A DNA stretch of 64,000 nucleotides. It comes from Enterocloster bolteae. GTDB lineage: Bacteria; Bacillota; Clostridia; Lachnospirales; Lachnospiraceae. Shown here in pieces: positions 1 to 8,271 of this stretch (the first letter of the stretch is position 1; every line of letters begins with the position of its first letter). The stretch is taken from contig NZ_CP022464.2 in the NCBI RefSeq assembly GCF_002234575.2, positions 6,200,001-6,264,000 on the forward strand, read 5' to 3'. The position numbers and the translations under genes were made by a program. The notes under the pieces are model-generated. The model worked only from the letters and a program-made list of their open reading frames with translations. It was not told the origin of the DNA and made no database searches.

Positions 1-331
1 CTTTTAAAATGTACACGGAATCCACCCGCATGGAATAGGCCGCAGCCTGGTAGGCAGTGATAAGGCCCCCTATTTCCACCACCATAAGCACCATCCCCAG
101 CACCGCTGCCAGCAGGGCGCAGACAATGGTTGCCGGGCGCAGAAGAAAGGCCCCCATATTACTCATGGTCAGATAACTGTATCCTGCCATGCGCAACGAG
201 AACCTTAAGAGCTGGTTTACCAGCCTGATATAGAATGTACCTGCAACCAGCCGGAACAATACTTCAAAAATCACCAGCTGGCGCAGGTTCAGTTTAATTA
301 CCTGGTCTGTCTCTTTTATCAATCGGTTCAC
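1..331 (-). CDS. GDPD-type membrane protein, N-terminal membrane domain (partial)
   Basis: The gene runs off the left edge, so only about 110 N-terminal residues are visible. They start at a GTG directly after the in-frame stop of the upstream alarmone synthetase. The translation shows an amphipathic lead, then a long hydrophobic region with an SGYSYLT-like motif (here AGYSYLTMSNMGAFLLRP). This resembles the membrane domain that precedes the catalytic barrel in clostridial membrane-anchored glycerophosphodiester phosphodiesterases. The catalytic domain would lie outside the window, so the call rests on the membrane domain alone. The gene is probably the last of the S1 / alarmone synthetase operon. 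Another multi-pass membrane protein is possible. Confidence 0.6.
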   Translation of the reverse strand, partial: MNRLIKETDQVIKLNLRQLVIFEVLFRLVAGTFYIRLVNQLLRFSLRMAGYSYLTMSNMGAFLLRPATIVCALLAAVLGMVLMVVEIGGLITAYQAAAYSMRVDSVYILK

Positions 332-991
332 TTAAGATTCTTCCGACCTTTCTTTCTGCTCCCTGGCAAATGCCGTGATAGCCTCGTTAAGTGAAAACAT
401 TTTGGCATCCAGTATATCCACCATATCGGCGCAGGCCTTTAGTTCCTTCAGCAGGTTCTCCGGGGCATTGCCCTCGAACTTATACGCAATCTTATGTTCC
501 AGACTGGCCCAGAAATCCATGGCAACGGAACGAATTTGAATCTCCACCTTGGTCTCCACCGGTCCATCTGTGAGATAGACCGGCACAGTTACTACCATAT
601 GATAACTCTTGTATCCGTTGGGCTTGGGGTTTTTGATATAGTCCTTTACATGAAGGACAGTCACATCCCCCTGAGCCGCTATCATGCCGGCTATCTGGTA
701 GATATCCGACGTGAACGAACATATAATCCTGATACCCGCAATATCGCTGAGGCATTCCATCATATTCTCAATGGTTACCTCGTATCCGTCCTTCTTAAGC
801 TTCATGACAATGCTTTCAGCTGATTTCAGTCTGGATTTGATATGCTCGATAGGGTTATAGTCATAACGGTTCGCAAACTCGTTGTTTAATATTTCAATCT
901 TTGTATTGACCTTTTTTAGTGCTGAATCATAGAGAAACATCACTGAACGCCATTGGTCAACCTGGTCGTCCGCTTTGGGGATATTGGTCAT
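332..991 (-). CDS. Small alarmone synthetase (GTP pyrophosphokinase, RelA/SpoT domain)
   Basis: A 219-residue stand-alone (p)ppGpp synthetase of the YjbM/RelQ type, which transfers pyrophosphate from ATP to GDP or GTP in the cytoplasm. The synthetase domain fills residues 45-165: YNPIEHIKSRLKSAESI near the N-terminus, DIAGIRIIC in the middle, KPNGYKSYHMVV and VEIQIRSVAMDFWASLEHK at the end. There is no HD hydrolase, TGS or ACT domain, which separates it from the long Rel at 32641-34926. It lies 23 bases after the S1-domain gene on the same strand, and a membrane gene begins at its stop codon, so the three probably share a transcript. Confidence 0.9.
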   Translation of the reverse strand: MTNIPKADDQVDQWRSVMFLYDSALKKVNTKIEILNNEFANRYDYNPIEHIKSRLKSAESIVMKLKKDGYEVTIENMMECLSDIAGIRIICSFTSDIYQIAGMIAAQGDVTVLHVKDYIKNPKPNGYKSYHMVVTVPVYLTDGPVETKVEIQIRSVAMDFWASLEHKIAYKFEGNAPENLLKELKACADMVDILDAKMFSLNEAITAFAREQKERSEES

Positions 992-1014
992 TCCTATCCC
1001 TCCTTACCTTAAGC

Positions 1015-1791
1015 CTAGAGTTTAAGCCCTTTTAACAGGTCGCCTAACCCTGTGGATACCGAACCGGTCTCCTTGTAGTCAAATGTCTCATGCTCTTCTT
1101 TGTCTGCCTGCTGTTCTGCCAGAACCTTCATGCTCAGGCTCAGCTTGCCCTCCTGTGCTGAGAGAATCTTAACCTTTACGGTCTGTCCCTCGGTCAGGAC
1201 TGCGCTGGGATGCTTGATTCTCTGGGTGCTGATCTGGGATATATGAAGCAGTCCGTCCACGCCGTCGTCCAGCTTAATGAACGCGCCGTAAGGCTTAATG
1301 CTGTCCACAGTGCCTTCCACCACATCACCGGCCTTGAACTGAGCCATGCGCTCCTTTTTCTGCGCTTCCTTTTTCTCCTTCTCCACCTCGCGTCCGGAAA
1401 GCACCAGTCTCTTCTTCTCCGGATCAACCGTGATGATGACGGCCTCCACATACTTGCCCTGCCAGTCTTCCAGTTTCTCCACATACTCTGTAGACAGCTG
1501 GGATGCCGGAATGAATGCGCGCACTTCCTCCAGGGATGTGACCACGCCGCCCTTTACCGCCTCGGCAATCTTAACCTTGACAACAGTTCTGTCCTCCATC
1601 ATCTGAGCGAACTGGGCCCATTTCGCCCCCGCGCCGCTCTCCTCCTCGGTAATCTCGATGTGCCTCTGGTTCAGTGTCTTATAGGAAGCCTCCAGTTCAG
1701 CCGCGTAATCCTCCATGGTCTCCATGGGTGCAGCCTCCTTTACCTCTTCCGTCACTTCATTCTCCAGCTCTTTGTTCAGTTCTTCACTCAT
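1015..1791 (-). CDS. S1 RNA-binding domain protein (short ribosomal protein S1 homologue)
   Basis: This 258-residue protein has an acidic N-terminus and two S1-type OB-fold regions. The first (about residues 60-135) contains VTSLEEVRAFIPASQLS, typical of the opening domains of ribosomal protein S1. The second (about 150-220) is canonical: GDVVEGTVDSIKPYGAFIKL followed by GLLHISQIS. The protein is far shorter than the four- to six-domain S1 of proteobacteria, as is common in clostridia. It probably binds mRNA or the ribosome. A good ribosome binding site (GAGGAG) precedes the ATG. It heads an apparent operon with the alarmone synthetase. Confidence 0.85.
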   Translation of the reverse strand: MSEELNKELENEVTEEVKEAAPMETMEDYAAELEASYKTLNQRHIEITEEESGAGAKWAQFAQMMEDRTVVKVKIAEAVKGGVVTSLEEVRAFIPASQLSTEYVEKLEDWQGKYVEAVIITVDPEKKRLVLSGREVEKEKKEAQKKERMAQFKAGDVVEGTVDSIKPYGAFIKLDDGVDGLLHISQISTQRIKHPSAVLTEGQTVKVKILSAQEGKLSLSMKVLAEQQADKEEHETFDYKETGSVSTGLGDLLKGLKL

Positions 1792-2002
1792 AATTACTCT
1801 CCTCGCCTTCTGTACATTTTACCAAAATATATTCCTTACCATTATAACAACAACCCACCTAATATTTCTATAGTTTTATGACGAAAATTATACCTTTTTT
1901 ATTTTTTATCCTCTTTTACGCCTTTTCACTGTCCTGAAAATATGATATGATGCATTCAGCGGCTAAAATGTCTCAATGTACGCTAGAAAGGACCTGCATT
2001 CC

Positions 2003-2827
2003 ATGATAGATTTACTGGACCTGCACACACATACAACAGCCAGCGGCCATGCCTATAATTCCCTTTACGAGATGGTTCACTCGGCTTCGGTCAAAGGATT
2101 ATCCCTGTTTGGATGCTCCGACCATGCCCCTGCCATGCCCGGCAGCTGCCATTCCTTCCATTTCATCAATTTCAAAGTCCTGCCAAGGACCCTTTACGGC
2201 GTCAGGCTGATGATGGGCGTGGAACTGAATATTATGGATTATGACGGAACCGTGGACCTGGAACAGAGCGTCCTGGAACCCCTGGACTATGCCATAGCCA
2301 GCCTGCACCAGCCCTGTATCCACAGCGGCACGGCGCTTCAGAATACCAGCGCTTACCTGGGGGCGCTTAAAAATCCCCTGATTCATATTATCGGTCATCC
2401 GGATGACAGCCGTTTCCCCATAGACTATGACACACTTGTGGCTGCAGCCGGGGAACACCATAAACTTCTGGAGGTAAACAACAGCTCCTTAAACCCATTA
2501 AGCTTCCGCGTGGGAGCCAGGGATAATTATATAAAAATGCTGGAACTGTGCAGACACTACGGCACCAGCATTATCATAAACAGCGATGCCCACTGCGAAG
2601 CAGACGCAGGCAATCACGGCTTTGCCCACGCGCTTCTGGAGGAAGTGGACTTTCCGCAGGAGCTGATAGTCAACACGTCCCTTGACCGTCTGTGCGGCTT
2701 TCTTCCCAAAGCAGCCGCCATCCTGGCCCAGCAGGAAGATGAACGCTGCGGGCACCTGTACCGGTCAGGAACCATACAGGAGGAAACCGTACAGGAGGGA
2801 AACGCTTCGGGGGGAAATGAGTCATGA
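2003..2827 (+). CDS. PHP-domain phosphatase/hydrolase (YcdX-like)
   Basis: A 274-residue PHP-superfamily metallohydrolase, probably a phosphatase using a cluster of two or three divalent metals. The start is placed at ATG 2003 because GAAAGGA lies about 10 bases upstream and the HTH motif follows at once; an in-frame ATG at 1976 lacks such a site. Metal-ligand motifs appear in the family order: DLHTHTTASGHAY at the N-terminus, CSDHAP, an ELNI segment, GHPDD and INSDAH near the C-terminus. The C-terminal tail is Glu/Gly-rich. The stop overlaps the LysR start by 4 bases (ATGA), so the pair is translationally coupled. The natural substrate cannot be read from sequence. Confidence 0.85.
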   Translation: MIDLLDLHTHTTASGHAYNSLYEMVHSASVKGLSLFGCSDHAPAMPGSCHSFHFINFKVLPRTLYGVRLMMGVELNIMDYDGTVDLEQSVLEPLDYAIASLHQPCIHSGTALQNTSAYLGALKNPLIHIIGHPDDSRFPIDYDTLVAAAGEHHKLLEVNNSSLNPLSFRVGARDNYIKMLELCRHYGTSIIINSDAHCEADAGNHGFAHALLEEVDFPQELIVNTSLDRLCGFLPKAAAILAQQEDERCGHLYRSGTIQEETVQEGNASGGNES

Positions 2828-3783
2828 TTAATTTCCTGAACCTGGAATATTTCCTGGTAGCCGCCGAGGAGCTCAACTTTACCCGTGCAGCCAGGAAGCT
2901 CTACATCTCCCAGCAGTCCCTGAGCAACCATATATCCAACCTGGAAAAGGAATTTGACGTAATTCTCTTCAACCGCACCTCCCCTCTGACCCTTACCTAT
3001 GCGGGAAGGGCCCTAAAGACCAGGGCCAGGGAGCTTTTGGATCTGCGGGATGAGACCTACAAGGAAATCTCCGATATAAAGGATTTCTCCACAGGACAGC
3101 TTTCCATCGGAGTATCCCATACGCGCGGCAGGGTCATTCTGCCGGAAATCCTGCCCACCTACCAGTCCCAGTTTCCGGGCATCGAGCTTCACCTGGCGGA
3201 GGGAAATTCCAGCCAGCTGGCCTCAGACCTGCTCCATGGAAACATCGACCTGATGATTGACCTGCTGCCCTTTACAGCGGAAAATGTGGAAACAGTTCCC
3301 ATTTGTAATGAAGAGATTCTTATGGTGGTCCCGGACGAGACACTGAAAAAAGCATATCCCGGCCAGGTGGAGGAGATAAAAGAAAAACTCCGCGCCGCCT
3401 CTGATATCCGCCTTCTGGAACACTGCCCCTTTGTACTGCTTAAAAAGGGGAACCGTGTGCGCACCATAGCGGATGAGATTTTCGAGGACGCCCAGATGAG
3501 TCCCCGCATCGTGCTGGAGACAGAAAATATCGAAACCGTGCTGGCTCTCAGCGGCAAGGGTATGGGAATCACCTTTTATCCCAGGATGTTCATGTCCCCG
3601 GACCCTGCCTCCCATTCCTACCGCAGCGCGGTCCTGGAGCAGAACCACCTGAACCTGTATTCCTTAAACTACACCCGGGCTCACGGCGTCCTGGGAATCG
3701 GCTACCACAAGGGACGCTACATGTCCCGGGCCGCCCACGAATTCATCCGCATTGCAAAGGAACGGCTGGACTATGCCCCCTAA
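2824..3783 (+). CDS. LysR-family transcriptional regulator
   Basis: A typical LysR regulator of 319 residues. The N-terminal winged helix-turn-helix (residues 1-60) carries the family signature NFTRAARKLYISQQSLSNHI and an LEKEFDVILFNR recognition segment. A periplasmic-binding-protein-like effector domain follows from about residue 90 (GQLSIGVSHTRG). It is coupled to the PHP hydrolase by an ATGA overlap, suggesting it controls that gene or senses a related metabolite. A hairpin with a T run follows the stop. The effector is unknown. Confidence 0.9.
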   Translation: MINFLNLEYFLVAAEELNFTRAARKLYISQQSLSNHISNLEKEFDVILFNRTSPLTLTYAGRALKTRARELLDLRDETYKEISDIKDFSTGQLSIGVSHTRGRVILPEILPTYQSQFPGIELHLAEGNSSQLASDLLHGNIDLMIDLLPFTAENVETVPICNEEILMVVPDETLKKAYPGQVEEIKEKLRAASDIRLLEHCPFVLLKKGNRVRTIADEIFEDAQMSPRIVLETENIETVLALSGKGMGITFYPRMFMSPDPASHSYRSAVLEQNHLNLYSLNYTRAHGVLGIGYHKGRYMSRAAHEFIRIAKERLDYAP

Positions 3784-3818
3784 AAAAATAATGCTTTCTA
3801 CCTGATATATGTATTAGA

Positions 3819-3857
3819 TACCCTGCTTCCCTCATAAGATGGATGCAGGGTATTTTT
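3819..3857 (+). terminator. Rho-independent terminator after the LysR gene
   Basis: Eight-base arms TACCCTGC (3819-3826) and GCAGGGTA (3845-3852) are followed by a run of T. The unit sits between the LysR stop and the promoter of the Fur-family gene. Confidence 0.75.
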
Positions 3858-3863
3858 CGGCCC

Positions 3864-3917
3864 TTGACAGTGTATCCATCTTCTGCTAAAATATAAACAG
3901 TAACTATTATTATTATC
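3864..3917 (+). promoter_or_regulatory. Promoter and PerR-type operator of the Fur-family gene
   Basis: TTGACA (3864-3869), a 17-base spacer and TAAAAT (3887-3892) form a strong sigma-A promoter. Six bases after the -10 box lies AGTAACTATTATT (3899-3911), related to the AGTAAYAATTACT element at exactly the same distance from the -10 in the three reverse rubrerythrin promoters. This suggests autoregulation. Confidence 0.75.
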
Positions 3918-3939
3918 TTTATATAGAGAAGGAGATGCG

Positions 3940-4356
3940 ATGAAAGCTCTAAAGTATAGCCGTCAGAGGGAATCCATCAAAGCCTGTCTGATGAATCGTC
4001 ACGACCATCCTACGGCAGACGCCCTATACGCCAGCATCCGTGAAGAATTTCCCAATATCAGTCTGGGAACGGTTTACCGTAACCTGAATCTGCTGGCTGA
4101 GACCGGCGAGATACGAAAGCTGACCTGCGGGGACGGTGCTGTTCACTTTGATGGAGATACCCGTCAGCATTACCATTTTGTGTGCAGCGAGTGTAATCAG
4201 GTTTATGACATGGAATTAGGCGCCATGGAGGACCTGAATAAGGAAGCCCAGGAACATGCGCCGGGCATCATCGACAGCCACTACGTACTGTTCTACGGGC
4301 GGTGCAACAGCTGTTTACAAAAAAAAGTTGATAAAGCTATTGACAAACCAGCCTAA
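3940..4356 (+). CDS. perR: Fur-family peroxide-responsive regulator (PerR-like)
   Basis: A 138-residue Fur-family repressor. The winged helix occupies the first 80 residues (NISLGTVYRNLNLLAETGEI is the recognition region). The dimerisation domain carries two CxxC zinc motifs (CSEC and CNSC) and the HYHF motif. An Asp in HFD just before HYHF matches the regulatory metal-site Asp that PerR uses for iron-catalysed histidine oxidation, which favours PerR over Fur or Zur. Context agrees: the next gene is a reverse rubrerythrin, three more rubrerythrin-family genes follow within 10 kb, and shared operator-like elements occur in four promoters. The -35 box of the first reverse rubrerythrin lies inside the end of this coding sequence. 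Confidence 0.85.
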   Translation: MKALKYSRQRESIKACLMNRHDHPTADALYASIREEFPNISLGTVYRNLNLLAETGEIRKLTCGDGAVHFDGDTRQHYHFVCSECNQVYDMELGAMEDLNKEAQEHAPGIIDSHYVLFYGRCNSCLQKKVDKAIDKPA

Positions 4357-4394
4357 ATGATTTATATTGATATCAGTAATAATTACTATTATTG
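4340..4394 (+). promoter_or_regulatory. Promoter and PerR-like operator of reverse rubrerythrin copy 1
   Basis: TTGACA (4340-4345), a 17-base spacer and TATATT (4363-4368) are followed six bases later by the palindrome AGTAATAATTACT (4375-4387). Its core GTAATAATTAC agrees at 8 of 10 defined positions with the core of the known PerR box (TTATAATNATTATAA). Placement over the transcription start fits repression. Confidence 0.8.
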
Positions 4395-4479
4395 ATTATC
4401 AACAACTCGTCAGGATGCCCGGACATCTGTTGTCCGGCTCCTGGCCATCATTATAAAAAGGAAAAGGAGAATATTGATT

Positions 4480-5025
4480 ATGAAGAAATGGGTATGTACA
4501 GTTTGCGGTTATGTTTACGAGGGAGAGAATGCACCTGAGAAATGTCCACAGTGCGGTGTTCCGGCTTCCAAGTTCAAAGAGCAGGCATCCGAGGGAATGG
4601 CATGGGCATGCGAGCATGAGGTTGGCGTGGCTCAGGGTTCCCCTGAAGATATCATGATGGATTTAAGAGCTAATTTTGAAGGCGAGTGCTCCGAGGTCGG
4701 CATGTACCTGGCTATGTCAAGGGTTGCCCACAGAGAAGGTTATCCTGAGATTGGCATGTACTGGGCCAAGGCTGCTTTCGAGGAAGCTGAGCATGCTGCC
4801 AAGTTTGCTGAGCTGTTAGGCGAGGTTGTTACCTCCTCCACCAAGAAGAACCTGGAGATGAGAGTTGCCGCTGAGAACGGCGCTACCGCCGGCAAGTTTG
4901 ACCTGGCTAAGAGAGCAAAGGCCCTGAACCTGGACGCAATCCATGACACCGTTCATGAGATGGCTAAGGATGAGGCCCGCCACGGCAAGGCATTTGAGGG
5001 TCTGCTGAAGAGATACTTTGGCTAA
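4480..5025 (+). CDS. Reverse rubrerythrin, copy 1
   Basis: A 181-residue non-haem iron protein with the rubredoxin domain at the N-terminus (Cys6, Cys9, Cys22, Cys25) and a four-helix di-iron ferritin-like domain after it (ECSEVGMYLAMSR, FEEAEHAAKFAELLGE, DEARHGKAFEGLL). This order is the reverse of classical rubrerythrin and matches clostridial rbr3A/rbr3B, which reduce peroxide and oxygen with electrons from NADH via rubredoxin-type carriers. The ATG at 4480 is chosen because AGGAGA ends 9 bases upstream; the in-frame TTG at 4474 is too close. The gene is nearly identical to the copies at 11636 and 12374 even at silent positions, suggesting recent duplication or gene conversion. Confidence 0.93.
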   Translation: MKKWVCTVCGYVYEGENAPEKCPQCGVPASKFKEQASEGMAWACEHEVGVAQGSPEDIMMDLRANFEGECSEVGMYLAMSRVAHREGYPEIGMYWAKAAFEEAEHAAKFAELLGEVVTSSTKKNLEMRVAAENGATAGKFDLAKRAKALNLDAIHDTVHEMAKDEARHGKAFEGLLKRYFG

Positions 5026-5064
5026 GAAATCGCCGGTATCCGGCTTATGACTTTTACAGAATCA

Positions 5065-5092
5065 GGAGAAGAGTGCGCTCTTCTCCTTTTTT
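5065..5092 (+). terminator. Terminator after reverse rubrerythrin copy 1
   Basis: A perfect 9-base stem, GGAGAAGAG (5065-5073) and CTCTTCTCC (5078-5086), with a TGCG loop and six T. It separates the stress gene from the Dlt-like operon. Confidence 0.9.
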
Positions 5093-5256
5093 GCGTATGA
5101 AATCCTCTGTCCGGAATGTGCCCTGCAATTGCTGTTTTGTACTGTACCGGGCAATTGTCATAGAATCTTCATAATTAAAGCCTTGAACCCCTTATCCATC
5201 TGTGCTAGACTAAGCACGAAAATGCTAAAAAATACCTGCTGTGGGAGGTCCTATTA

Positions 5257-6774
5257 TTGATACAGAATATTCTTAGTTTTCTTGAAGAATCCGCAGAAGC
5301 TTATCCCCGGAAAACGGCTTTTTCAGATGAACATACAAGCCTTACCTACCGCGGGCTGTCAGACCTGTCTATGAGAATCGGCAGCGTTCTGGCACAGAAA
5401 ACAGGCCCGCGCCGACCTGTACCCGTGCTGACAGAAAAAAATGTATTTACCCTGGGCGCCTTTATGGGTATTGTCCGGGCAGGCTGTTTTTATGTCTGCC
5501 TGGATGCAAACCAGCCGGCCGAACGTCTGAACCGGATTCTGGACACCCTTAAGGCGGACCTTATGATTGCCGATAAGGAAAGCCTTGACCTGGCCGTCGG
5601 TATCTCCTTTTCAGGTGAGATACTGTTCCTGGAGGACTTAAAGTCTCTGCCGGATGACGCCCTGAACAGCAGTCTCCTTGCGTCCATCCGCAGGCAGGCC
5701 GCTGATACGGACCCCTTGTACGGAATCTTCACCTCCGGCTCCACCGGCGTGCCCAAGGGTGTGGTGGTGAGCCATCGCTCCGTCATTGACTTCATCCAGC
5801 ATTTTACGGACCTGTTCCATATCACACAGGATGATGTCATCGGCAATCAGGCGCCCTTTGACTTTGATGTATCTGTAAAGGACATCTACTCCGCCCTTAA
5901 AACCGGAGCCACGATGGAAATTATTCCCAAAAAACTGTTTTCCATCCCCACCGGCCTTCTGGACTACCTGTGCGACAGGAAAATCACCACAGCCATCTGG
6001 GCCGTTTCCGCCCTGTGCATCATTACCACCCTGAAAGGCTTTACCTACCGCATTCCATCCCATCTGAATAAGATTCTCTTCAGCGGAGAGGTCATGCCGG
6101 TAAAGCATCTGAATATCTGGCGCAGTTACCTGCCAGATGCCCTGTTTGTAAACCTGTACGGCCCCACGGAGATTACCTGCAACTGCACATACTATGTGGT
6201 GGACCGGGAATTTGAACCCGGAACCCCCCTTCCCATCGGAGTACCCTTTCCCAACGAAACAGTATTCCTGCTGGATGAAAGTAACAGGCTGGTCACAGAA
6301 CCCGGACAAAACGGCGAACTCTGTGTGGCAGGAACCGCTCTGGCTCTGGGCTACTACAGGGATCCAAAACGAACTGCCACGGCCTTTGTCCAGAACCCCT
6401 TAAATCCCTGCTATCCTGAGATTATATACAGAACCGGCGACCTGGCCTGCTACGGCAGGGACGGACTTCTGTATTTCAACGGGCGGAAGGATTTCCAGAT
6501 CAAACACATGGGACACCGGATCGAGCTTGGCGAGATTGAGGCTGCCCTTGAAACCGTGGAGGGTGTGGACAGGGCGGTATGCCTGTTCCTGGAAGAAAAA
6601 AACAAAATTGCGGCCTTCTATGAGGGAGCCGCTGTCAAAAGGGACATCGCCGTTGGCCTGGAACATCTCCTGCCGCGCTACATGTTCCCCGCTTTATACA
6701 GAAACCTGACGGAACTTCCACGTACCAAAAACGGCAAAGTGGACCGGCAGGCACTCAGGAGGCTTTATGGATAA
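5257..6774 (+). CDS. DltA-like amino acid adenylation enzyme (carrier protein ligase)
   Basis: A 505-residue stand-alone adenylation domain that should activate an amino acid with ATP and load it on the carrier protein encoded at 8033. It starts at a TTG with GGGAGG about 8 bases upstream. Core motifs: A3 TSGSTG (159-164), A4 FDFDVS with Asp204 expected to bind the substrate amino group, A5 NLYGPTE, A7 YRTGDL, A8 GHRIELGEIE and A10 NGKVDR with the catalytic Lys. Length and layout match DltA (D-alanine:carrier protein ligase). Ser276 in LFSGEV replaces the Cys that helps select D-alanine in characterised DltA, so a different substrate is plausible. It overlaps the PLP decarboxylase start by 8 bases. 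Confidence 0.88.
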   Translation: MIQNILSFLEESAEAYPRKTAFSDEHTSLTYRGLSDLSMRIGSVLAQKTGPRRPVPVLTEKNVFTLGAFMGIVRAGCFYVCLDANQPAERLNRILDTLKADLMIADKESLDLAVGISFSGEILFLEDLKSLPDDALNSSLLASIRRQAADTDPLYGIFTSGSTGVPKGVVVSHRSVIDFIQHFTDLFHITQDDVIGNQAPFDFDVSVKDIYSALKTGATMEIIPKKLFSIPTGLLDYLCDRKITTAIWAVSALCIITTLKGFTYRIPSHLNKILFSGEVMPVKHLNIWRSYLPDALFVNLYGPTEITCNCTYYVVDREFEPGTPLPIGVPFPNETVFLLDESNRLVTEPGQNGELCVAGTALALGYYRDPKRTATAFVQNPLNPCYPEIIYRTGDLACYGRDGLLYFNGRKDFQIKHMGHRIELGEIEAALETVEGVDRAVCLFLEEKNKIAAFYEGAAVKRDIAVGLEHLLPRYMFPALYRNLTELPRTKNGKVDRQALRRLYG

Positions 6775-7999
6775 CCATATATTGCAGGAAGCTGCCCGGA
6801 CATACAACACGCCTTGCTATATCTTTGATTTAGACGTGTTTATCTCACGTATCCGCCGCATGGAACAGATCCTTGGAAAACAGGTGAATATCTATTACGC
6901 CATGAAGGCCAACCCCTTCCTGACAGCTGCCGCTGCCCAGGCAGCCGGCGGCCTGGAGGTCTGTTCCCCGGGAGAGTATGCCATCTGCCGCCGCGCCCGT
7001 GTGCCGGCCCAGAAAATCGTCCTTTCCGGTGTCAATAAGGAGGAATCCCACATCCGCTCGGTCATGGCAGAGCAGGGCGCCGGAACCTACACAGCTGAAT
7101 CCTTAAATCAGCTCAGGCTTTTAGAGGCTTGTGCCGGCGCCGCAGGCCGCACCGGGGTCAGGGTGCTTCTGCGCCTGACCAGCGGCAACCAGTTTGGGAT
7201 GGATGAGGAGGATATCCTCACCTCAATCCGTAATCGGGACTCCTATCCCCATCTGGACCTGGCAGGCCTCCAGTACTATTCCGGAACCCAGAAAAAGGGA
7301 ATGGAAAAGATAGAAAAAGAGCTGGTAAAGCTGGATTCATTTATGGATTTTGTCAGGGAACATCTGGATTTTGAGTTTCGGGAGCTGGAATATGGCCCCG
7401 GCTTCCAGATACCTTATTTTGAAGGACAGGAACAGGCTGACGAAGAAATTCTTTTGCAGGAATTCAAAAAAGCCCTTGATTCCCTGAATTTTAAAGGTAT
7501 AATCTTTCTCGAGGCAGGCCGTTTCCTGGCCGCTCCCTGCGGCAGCTATCTGACCCGCGTGGCGGACGTGAAACGAAGCCAGGGACAGAATTACTGCATT
7601 GTGGACGGCGGCATTAACCACGTCAACTATTATGGTCAGACCATGGCCATGAAGGTGCCTGCTTACCGGTATATACCCCAGGACAATCCGGCCCGTCCTC
7701 CGGCATCACAAACCTCCGGCGACCGCTGGACCGTATGCGGCTCCCTCTGCACATCGGGGGATATACTTGTAAAAAATCTGCCCCTGGATGGCCTGATGAC
7801 AGGGGATTTGCTGGTATTTGACCGTATCGGCGCTTACTCCGTAACGGAGGGCATTTACCTTTTTCTGAGCCGGAAGCTCCCCGTGGTCCTCACCTGCACA
7901 CAGGAACACGGCCTTTCCCTGGTGCGGGACGCCCTGCCCACAGATATACTTAACGACGGCTCTGCCATGGAGATATATCAATCACAGAGCAATTCTTAA
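6767..7999 (+). CDS. PLP-dependent decarboxylase, Orn/DAP/Arg decarboxylase 2 family
   Basis: A 410-residue fold-type III PLP enzyme. Lys47 in YYAMKAN is the expected PLP Schiff-base lysine, EAGRFL matches the EPGR phosphate-site region of diaminopimelate decarboxylase, and Cys328 in GSLCTSGD is the catalytic cysteine from the partner subunit. Such enzymes decarboxylate ornithine, lysine, arginine or diaminopimelate. One subgroup, BtrK of butirosin biosynthesis, acts on glutamyl-carrier protein. Its place between an adenylation enzyme and a carrier protein, with overlapping reading frames, makes a carrier-bound or dedicated amino acid substrate likely here. A standard dlt operon has no such gene. 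Substrate unknown; a lysA role is less likely from the context. Confidence 0.85.
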   Translation: MDNHILQEAARTYNTPCYIFDLDVFISRIRRMEQILGKQVNIYYAMKANPFLTAAAAQAAGGLEVCSPGEYAICRRARVPAQKIVLSGVNKEESHIRSVMAEQGAGTYTAESLNQLRLLEACAGAAGRTGVRVLLRLTSGNQFGMDEEDILTSIRNRDSYPHLDLAGLQYYSGTQKKGMEKIEKELVKLDSFMDFVREHLDFEFRELEYGPGFQIPYFEGQEQADEEILLQEFKKALDSLNFKGIIFLEAGRFLAAPCGSYLTRVADVKRSQGQNYCIVDGGINHVNYYGQTMAMKVPAYRYIPQDNPARPPASQTSGDRWTVCGSLCTSGDILVKNLPLDGLMTGDLLVFDRIGAYSVTEGIYLFLSRKLPVVLTCTQEHGLSLVRDALPTDILNDGSAMEIYQSQSNS

Positions 8000-8032
8000 A
8001 GATGCTCTGACACGTAAAAGGAGAACAATAAA

Positions 8033-8260
8033 ATGGATGAATTATTAGAACTGTTAGAAGACATAAAACCCACCGTGGATTTCAGGACATGCACAGGCCT
8101 GATTGATGACGGATATCTGGATTCCTTTGATATCCTGTCCATTGTCAGCGAACTGAATGATGCCTTCGGAATCGAGATATCACCGGTGGACATTATTCCG
8201 GAGAATTTTAACTCTGCCCAGGCCCTCTGGAACATGGTAGAGCGCCTTAAGGACAATTAG
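8033..8260 (+). CDS. Acyl/aminoacyl carrier protein (DltC-like)
   Basis: A 75-residue acidic protein with the carrier-protein fold. Ser31 in GYLDSFDIL is the site for the 4'-phosphopantetheine arm; the DSFD context is the one found in DltC-type D-alanyl carrier proteins. AAAGGAG precedes the ATG. It should receive the aminoacyl group from the adenylation enzyme at 5257 and present it to the decarboxylase and the MBOAT protein. No phosphopantetheinyl transferase gene lies nearby, so a housekeeping Sfp/AcpS-type enzyme is presumably used. Confidence 0.9.
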   Translation: MDELLELLEDIKPTVDFRTCTGLIDDGYLDSFDILSIVSELNDAFGIEISPVDIIPENFNSAQALWNMVERLKDN

Positions 8261-8271
8261 AGGAGTATGTT

